Notes under the pieces: model-generated
Seen by the model: the letters and a program-made list of their open reading frames with translations, nothing else
Databases searched by the model: none
Told to the model about the DNA's origin: nothing
Part shown: positions 61,660 to 64,000 of the stretch, piece by piece
How the letters are laid out: each line of letters opens with the position of its first letter
Position numbering within the stretch: position 1 is the first letter of the stretch
From: Prochlorococcus sp. AG-402-I20
GTDB taxonomy: Bacteria > Cyanobacteriota > Cyanobacteriia > PCC-6307 > Cyanobiaceae
NCBI GenBank assembly: GCA_003216975.1
Contig: QCHY01000003.1
Coordinates: forward strand, 96,908-160,907
Reading direction: 5' to 3'
Length of the DNA stretch: 64,000 nucleotides
Made by a program: the position numbers and the translations under genes

Positions 61660-61684
61660 TTCAAAAAAATCGTTTTTTTTAAAT

Positions 61685-61706
61685 GTTCCCCGTATGTTCC
61701 CCGTGC
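61685..61706. repeat. Right arm repeats of island 1, GTTCCCCGT class
   Basis: GTTCCCCGTAT (61685-61695) abuts GTTCCCCGTGC (61696-61706), the same paired 11-mer found twice at the left end of the island. It lies 57 bp before the orphan guaA end, on the island side. The gene-free stretch 61660-62020 holds this pair, the second core and the arms of the next element. Confidence 0.8.
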
Positions 61707-61763
61707 TATATTACATTTAAGAAACCCAGTCACTCACTACGTTTTTGCCCCCTATTTTCCACA

Positions 61764-61784
61764 GGAACTATTGAGTGGGAGTAG
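61764..61784 (+). repeat. Second guaA 3'-end copy (attachment core 2)
   Basis: The sequence includes ACTATTGAGTGGGAGTAG and encodes G-T-I-E-W-E-stop, like the guaA end. It differs from 55208-55228 at four positions, all third codon positions (GGC/GGA, ACC/ACT, GAA/GAG twice). It is not attached to any ORF. A copy that kept coding meaning but drifted at silent sites must have been part of a functional guaA end, in this or a donor genome. Confidence 0.78.
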
Positions 61785-61823
61785 CGGAAACGTCTACTTT
61801 CCAGTGATAACTTGATTTATATG

Positions 61824-61895
61824 GTTTCACGTGAGAAGAATGACGTTGATATGACTAGGGTTTTGATGGGTTGGTTTCACGTAGGTTTCACGTGG
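61824..61895. repeat. Arm-type repeats of island 2, GTTTCACGT class
   Basis: GTTTCACGTGA at 61824-61834, then the abutting pair GTTTCACGTAG (61874-61884) and GTTTCACGTGG (61885-61895). Unit length (11) and distance from the core (40 bp) equal those at the left end of island 1, but the recognition sequence changes from TTCCCCGT to TTTCACGT. This suggests a related integrase with different arm specificity. Confidence 0.72.
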
Positions 61896-61916
61896 CACAC
61901 TTTTACCGTCTCCATG

Positions 61917-61997
61917 GAGAAATCGTAAAAAGTCGTTTTTCTCTACACTCGTGGTTTTTTGATGGACCAGTTTCCAACAATCTTTTTACGATTTCTC
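61917..61997. repeat. 16-bp perfect inverted repeat beside attachment core 2
   Basis: GAGAAATCGTAAAAAG (61917-61932) and CTTTTTACGATTTCTC (61982-61997) are exact reverse complements separated by 49 bp. The left half aligns with GGAGACATCGTA in the island 1 arm. It could be a further recombinase or excisionase site, or a cruciform; it does not look like a terminator because the spacer is long. Confidence 0.6.
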
Positions 61998-62020
61998 TAC
62001 GCAATGAGAAATTCTTCGTA

Positions 62021-62320
62021 TCAAAAAAGTTCATTTTTTTCTATTACTAAATCGACTAATTGTTTTTTATTGAGTTTGGAAATTTTGTCTATGCCAACCA
62101 GCAGTGCCCTCAATTCGCTATTGGTCTTTTGCATCAGTACCGATTTCTGATCAACAAATATTCCTTTCTTTAGGATGGAAAGAAGAGTTGAGAAGGCATC
62201 AAAAATTGCCATTGAAGCGATGATGCAAAACATCATCACAGAATCAGCAGTGGTAGTTAAATTCATTGGTTTTGAGGAAATAATTTTTGGTTTGTTAGGC
62301 AACTTCTGGACTCCATCCAT
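62021..62320 (-). CDS. Small membrane protein with SAP/Rho_N-like tail
   Basis: 99 aa. The middle is a membrane segment (DSVMMFCIIASMAIFDAFSTLLSIL). The C-terminus SELRALLVGIDKISKLNKKQLVDLVIEKNELF follows the LRxLLxGxxxISKLxKxxLVxL pattern that recurs in small picocyanobacterial and cyanophage proteins and resembles SAP/Rho_N nucleic-acid-binding helices. Its start overlaps the end of the upstream Cys-rich gene by 26 bp, so the two are probably co-expressed. An AGAGGG ribosome site precedes the first ATG. Confidence 0.6.
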   Translation of the reverse strand: MDGVQKLPNKPKIISSKPMNLTTTADSVMMFCIIASMAIFDAFSTLLSILKKGIFVDQKSVLMQKTNSELRALLVGIDKISKLNKKQLVDLVIEKNELF

Positions 62321-62579
62321 TTTGTAAGACCCTCTTCTTTTGCCAGTTCAGGCAATGCTTTGTGAGATGTTCACCTTGAGGGATAAGACGTTGGTGAAGT
62401 GGATAAGTCAAAAGCGTGACGCATGACTTATCGCACGTGTAAGTGAAGTGATCACACGTAAGACAAACAGAACTTCCTCTGGACTTCACCATTTCCAGAC
62501 CAGTGAAATAACTCCACTCTTCTGGATTCTCTAGTGCTTCAACTGGAGCAACAACTTTTGGTGTTTTAATTCGACCCAT
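62295..62579 (-). CDS. Small Cys-rich (zinc-ribbon-like) protein
   Basis: About 94 aa from the ATG at 62579 (MGRIKTPKVV), which has an AAGGAGAA ribosome site; the track start 12 codons upstream lacks one. Cysteines are spaced VCLTCDHFTYTCDKSCVTLL and HCLNWQKK, with nearby histidines, consistent with metal binding. No family recognised. It is followed by, and overlaps, the 99-aa gene. A strong hairpin with a T run lies just upstream of the ribosome site on this strand. Confidence 0.65.
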   Translation of the reverse strand: MGRIKTPKVVAPVEALENPEEWSYFTGLEMVKSRGSSVCLTCDHFTYTCDKSCVTLLTYPLHQRLIPQGEHLTKHCLNWQKKRVLQNGWSPEVA

Positions 62580-62604
62580 CTTGGTTCTCCTTGTGAGAAG
62601 AGGC

Positions 62605-62638
62605 AAAAAAAGCACGATGCTTACTTCGTGCTTTTTTT
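62605..62638. terminator. Strong bidirectional hairpin terminator
   Basis: AAAAAAAGCACGA (62605-62617) and TCGTGCTTTTTTT (62626-62638) are perfect 13-bp complements around an 8-base loop, with T runs on both strands. On the minus strand it lies about 25 bp upstream of the Cys-rich gene start. There it could insulate the gene from read-through or act as a leader attenuator. Confidence 0.8.
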
Positions 62639-62721
62639 GGCGGTTTAGTGATGGGGATAATGCTAATACAAATGTACTATATTTGTCTATTAGGTCAAGT
62701 TACTTATTTTTTCCATTAAAG

Positions 62722-62750
62722 AAGGGAGCGAGACTTTGGTCGCTCCCTTT
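62722..62750. terminator. GC-rich hairpin, AAGGGAGCGA family
   Basis: AAGGGAGCGA (62722-62731) pairs with TCGCTCCCTT (62740-62749), an 8-base loop between them. No recognised gene ends here on either strand. The same stem design recurs at 63714-63741. Confidence 0.6.
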
Positions 62751-62860
62751 GAGTCAAGCACTCAACTGACTGAACTAAATTTCCATCCTTTATTTAACTT
62801 TGACCCACAGAAGGTGCTGTGACTCCTAATTCATTAATAACAAATCCAGATCAGGTGAAC

Positions 62861-63067
62861 ATGAGAAAAAACTCCTGTTTAACCAACCACCCAATAATCT
62901 TTGTGTTTTCTGAGAATGAGTTTGAGAAGATCGAGAATCATCCTTTGTACCTCAATATTTCAACTGAAAGTAATAAGGAACAAGGTGTGGAAGTGTTCCA
63001 AGTGAGATTAAAAGGACAGAAAACCAAAGAAAGATCGATGAAAGAGTATTCGACCCATTGGATCTGA
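62861..63067 (+). CDS. Hypothetical small protein, 68 aa
   Basis: Starts at the ATG at 62861, preceded by AGGTGA; the track's GTG start at 62819 has no ribosome site. The product MRKNSCLTNHPIIFVFSENEFEKIENHPLY... is soluble and charged with a basic C-terminal half (RLKGQKTKERSMKEY). No domain recognised. Support is only the open frame, the ribosome site and a location between hairpins, so it may not be a gene. Confidence 0.4.
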   Translation: MRKNSCLTNHPIIFVFSENEFEKIENHPLYLNISTESNKEQGVEVFQVRLKGQKTKERSMKEYSTHWI

Positions 63068-63115
63068 AACTACGTGTTGCTTGCATAATTAGATCTGTTG
63101 TTAGTTCAATGTTTT

Positions 63116-63301
63116 TTAGTAGTCCATTGAGCAGTTGCCAAACTGCAAACATTCATTCTCGTAATCGACCTCATCAAAATCAGTTTCATAATTCGAAACC
63201 AGATCGCACCAATCGTTCCCTTGCATAGGAACTCCACAAGATTTCGAGAATGTTTCCTTTACGTCTTCGATTGCATGTTTAAAAGGATTGCCGCATGACA
63301 T
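63116..63301 (-). CDS. Small acidic Cys-containing protein
   Basis: 61 aa: MSCGNPFKHAIEDVKETFSKSCGVPMQGNDWCDLV and then an acidic YETDFDEVDYENECLQFGNC. Five cysteines in 61 residues suggest metal binding or disulfides. It has one of the best ribosome sites in the window (AGGAGGTC, 63308-63315, 6 nt before the ATG). A TATAAATC-containing promoter-like segment upstream is repeated near 63557. Function unknown. Confidence 0.65.
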   Translation of the reverse strand: MSCGNPFKHAIEDVKETFSKSCGVPMQGNDWCDLVSNYETDFDEVDYENECLQFGNCSMDY

Positions 63302-63322
63302 GGTTTGACCTCCTAATAGTGC

Positions 63323-63386
63323 CTTGATTTATATCTACTCCTCCTAATCCAAAAAATCTATAGGACAAAAACCCTAAAGTATTAAC
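63323..63386 (-). repeat. Promoter-like repeat, copy 1
   Basis: This segment contains CTTGATTTATATCTACTCC and continues with similarity to 63557-63620 (CTTGATTTATCTCTACTCC, then an A-rich run and AACCC...). Read on the minus strand it gives GGAGTAGATATAAATCAAG just ahead of the 61-aa gene, with a -10-like TATAAA. The homology is by eye and moderate outside the 19-bp core. Confidence 0.55.
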
Positions 63387-63408
63387 TCTGATTACCGCAC
63401 AAAGAAAG

Positions 63409-63556
63409 ACCCCTGAAACTAATCAGGGGTTTGGGTTGTTCCGACCATTGCAGAGACCGCACGAAAGGTGACTCTGTTCACATCAGGAGGTGTTAGATGC
63501 CTCCTTAGAGTCAATGCATATTTTCCCTTTTTAATATCTTCGAGAGTGCGATGACT
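63409..63556 (-). ncRNA. Candidate structured small RNA
   Basis: Between the two promoter-like repeats, the minus strand could form AGAGT/ACTCT near its 5' end. A nested hairpin follows with outer stem GACTCT/AGAGTC (about 63470-63511) and inner stem AGGAGG/CCTCCT (63485-63505). The segment ends in ACCCCTGA/TCAGGGGT (63409-63430) followed by TCTTTCTTT, a terminator on this strand. No ORF longer than about ten codons fits. The gene-free interval 63302-63761 contains this and the repeats. Confidence 0.35.
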
Positions 63557-63620
63557 CTTGATTTATCTCTACTCCAACTAATAAAAAATATCTATGCAGA
63601 GAACCCAAATATAGAAATAC
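63557..63620 (-). repeat. Promoter-like repeat, copy 2
   Basis: Second copy of the CTTGATTTAT.TCTACTCC segment found at 63323. On the minus strand it lies ahead of the candidate small RNA and so could be its promoter, just as copy 1 lies ahead of the 61-aa gene. Confidence 0.5.
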
Positions 63621-63713
63621 TTTGGTGTTCTTACCCATAGCAATTTCCATTCAGTAGTAGTAAAACAGTCTCAGGAGTCAACGCACTTCCTTAGGTCTGG
63701 AGTGATGGACCCA

Positions 63714-63741
63714 AAGGGGGCGACCAAAATCTCGCCCCCTT
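63714..63741. terminator. GC-rich hairpin, AAGGGGGCGA family
   Basis: AAGGGGGCGA (63714-63723) pairs with TCGCCCCCTT (63732-63741), 8-base loop. It has the same stem layout as 62722-62750. It lies 20 bp before the 56-aa gene, so it either ends an upstream plus-strand transcript or sits in a leader. Confidence 0.6.
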
Positions 63742-63761
63742 ACTACTTTTGAGGTATATCT

Positions 63762-63932
63762 ATGACCAGAAAAAGAGACAAGATCTGGACAGCAATTATT
63801 GCAACTAAGCAATGGTTCACCAAACTTTTTACAAGTGAGGCAGATGCTTTAGTTGATAACTTCGGAAATAATCCACCACCAGAGATAGGACCTCAATCTT
63901 ATTCAGGAGATATTCACGATAAAGGAGACTGA
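63762..63932 (+). CDS. 56-aa hypothetical protein (missed by ORF track)
   Basis: ATG at 63762 with GAGGT six bases upstream and TGA at 63930-63932. The product begins MTRKRDKIWTAIIATKQWFT, is basic/aromatic at the N-terminus and continues KLFTSEADALVDNFGNNPPPEIGPQ to a polar end. No domain recognised. It is flanked by hairpins on both sides (63714-63741 and 63960-63993), as expected for a small monocistronic gene. Confidence 0.5.
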   Translation: MTRKRDKIWTAIIATKQWFTKLFTSEADALVDNFGNNPPPEIGPQSYSGDIHDKGD

Positions 63933-63959
63933 TTTCATTCATTTCAATTGCATTAAGAA

Positions 63960-63993
63960 AGGGACCCTGCTGCTTCAGCGACCTTGAGTCCCT
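63960..63993 (+). terminator. Hairpin after the 56-aa gene
   Basis: AGGGAC (63960-63965) pairs with GTCCCT (63988-63993), with an inner stem GCTG/CAGC (63969-63979). It starts 27 bp after the stop and is followed by CTCTTC before the window ends. Probable terminator; the T run is weak. Confidence 0.45.
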
Positions 63994-64000
63994 CTCTTCA

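Larger units (their letters stand above)
55229..61784 (+). mobile_element. Genomic island 1 integrated at guaA
   Basis: A 6.5-kb segment bounded by the guaA 3' end and an orphan second copy of that end. It carries GTTCCCCGT arm repeats near both ends (55268-55349 left, 61685-61706 right). Contents are a secreted TPR-like protein, a K+ channel-like protein, a DUF4236 protein and a helicase/nuclease operon; none is core picocyanobacterial housekeeping. No integrase, transposase or replication gene is visible, so the element is non-autonomous, or its integrase lies elsewhere or was lost. Confidence 0.72.
61785..64000 (+). mobile_element. Probable second island in tandem (left part)
   Basis: To the right of the second core the layout of the left arm recurs: a GTTTCACGT 11-mer 40 bp after the stop, AATGACGT, AGGGTTTTGA, a paired 11-mer, then GGAGAAATCGTA and TTCTCTACAC. 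The arm sequence differs from that of island 1. Following genes are tiny and hypothetical. The right end is outside the window, and no third guaA-end copy is visible before 64000. Confidence 0.55.

Noticed and set aside
61959-62150. Plus-strand 63-aa ORF in island 2
   Set aside because: Antisense to the 99-aa gene whose C-terminus matches a recurring small-protein pattern; it also begins inside the inverted-repeat arm.
62581-62769. Plus-strand 62-aa ORF
   Set aside because: Runs through two perfect terminator-type hairpins and lacks a ribosome site.
1-64000. tRNA, rRNA or transposase genes
   Set aside because: I looked for tRNA-like cloverleaf segments in intergenic regions, rRNA sequence and transposase motifs and found none I could support; a tRNAscan/Infernal run could still reveal one.

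Overview
The window looks like the chromosome of a low-GC marine picocyanobacterium, most likely Prochlorococcus (a low-light NATL/LLI-like strain is my guess). The basis is strong AT bias, picocyanobacterial small conserved proteins, and the gene order dnaN, PRC-barrel gene, purL, purF, gyrA/parC-like, TPR, queG, nusB, ftsY, argH, grpE, dnaJ, murB/murC, gap2, thiL, efp, accB, pdxA, cbiD, guaA. I recognise that order as the dnaN-side start of Prochlorococcus chromosomes. No database was searched.

Layout. 1-18605: the 3' part of an FAD oxidoreductase gene, then dnaK2, aroE, a Tic20-like gene, rpsF, argG, two small membrane proteins, a DUF3134-type gene, mraY, sucrose-phosphate synthase, uvrA, recN, a UbiB-family kinase with a DUF1400-like secreted protein, and thrC. 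18606-18978: a 373-bp gap with DnaA-box-like 9-mers just upstream of dnaN, the probable replication origin. 18979-55228: a dense core block covering replication (dnaN), purine synthesis (purL, purF, guaA), protein targeting (ftsY), transcription (nusB), arginine synthesis (argH), chaperones (grpE-dnaJ, partners of dnaK2), cell wall (murC-murB), the Calvin cycle (gap2), cofactors (thiL, pdxA, cbiD), lipid synthesis (accB) and translation (efp, rsgA).

55229-64000: accessory DNA downstream of guaA. The last seven codons of guaA recur at 61764-61784 as an orphan copy with four differences, all synonymous third-position changes. Paired 11-bp direct repeats lie at defined distances from both copies. 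The repeats at both ends of 55229-61784 are one type (GTTCCCCGT). Those just right of the second copy are another type (GTTTCACGT), in the same layout. I read this as two related islands integrated in tandem at the 3' end of guaA, each with its own integrase arm-site type. No integrase gene is visible in the window.

Island 1 carries a secreted TPR-like protein, a voltage-gated K+ channel-like protein and a DUF4236 protein. Divergent from the last is a three-gene operon: a membrane/coiled-coil mini-protein, a 254-aa protein resembling the N-terminal part of large DNA2-like helicases, and an 847-aa SF1 helicase with a C-terminal PD-(D/E)XK nuclease. This operon is the best candidate for an undescribed, possibly anti-phage, system. 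The visible part of island 2 holds several very small genes with strong Shine-Dalgarno sites, strong hairpins and a possible structured small RNA.
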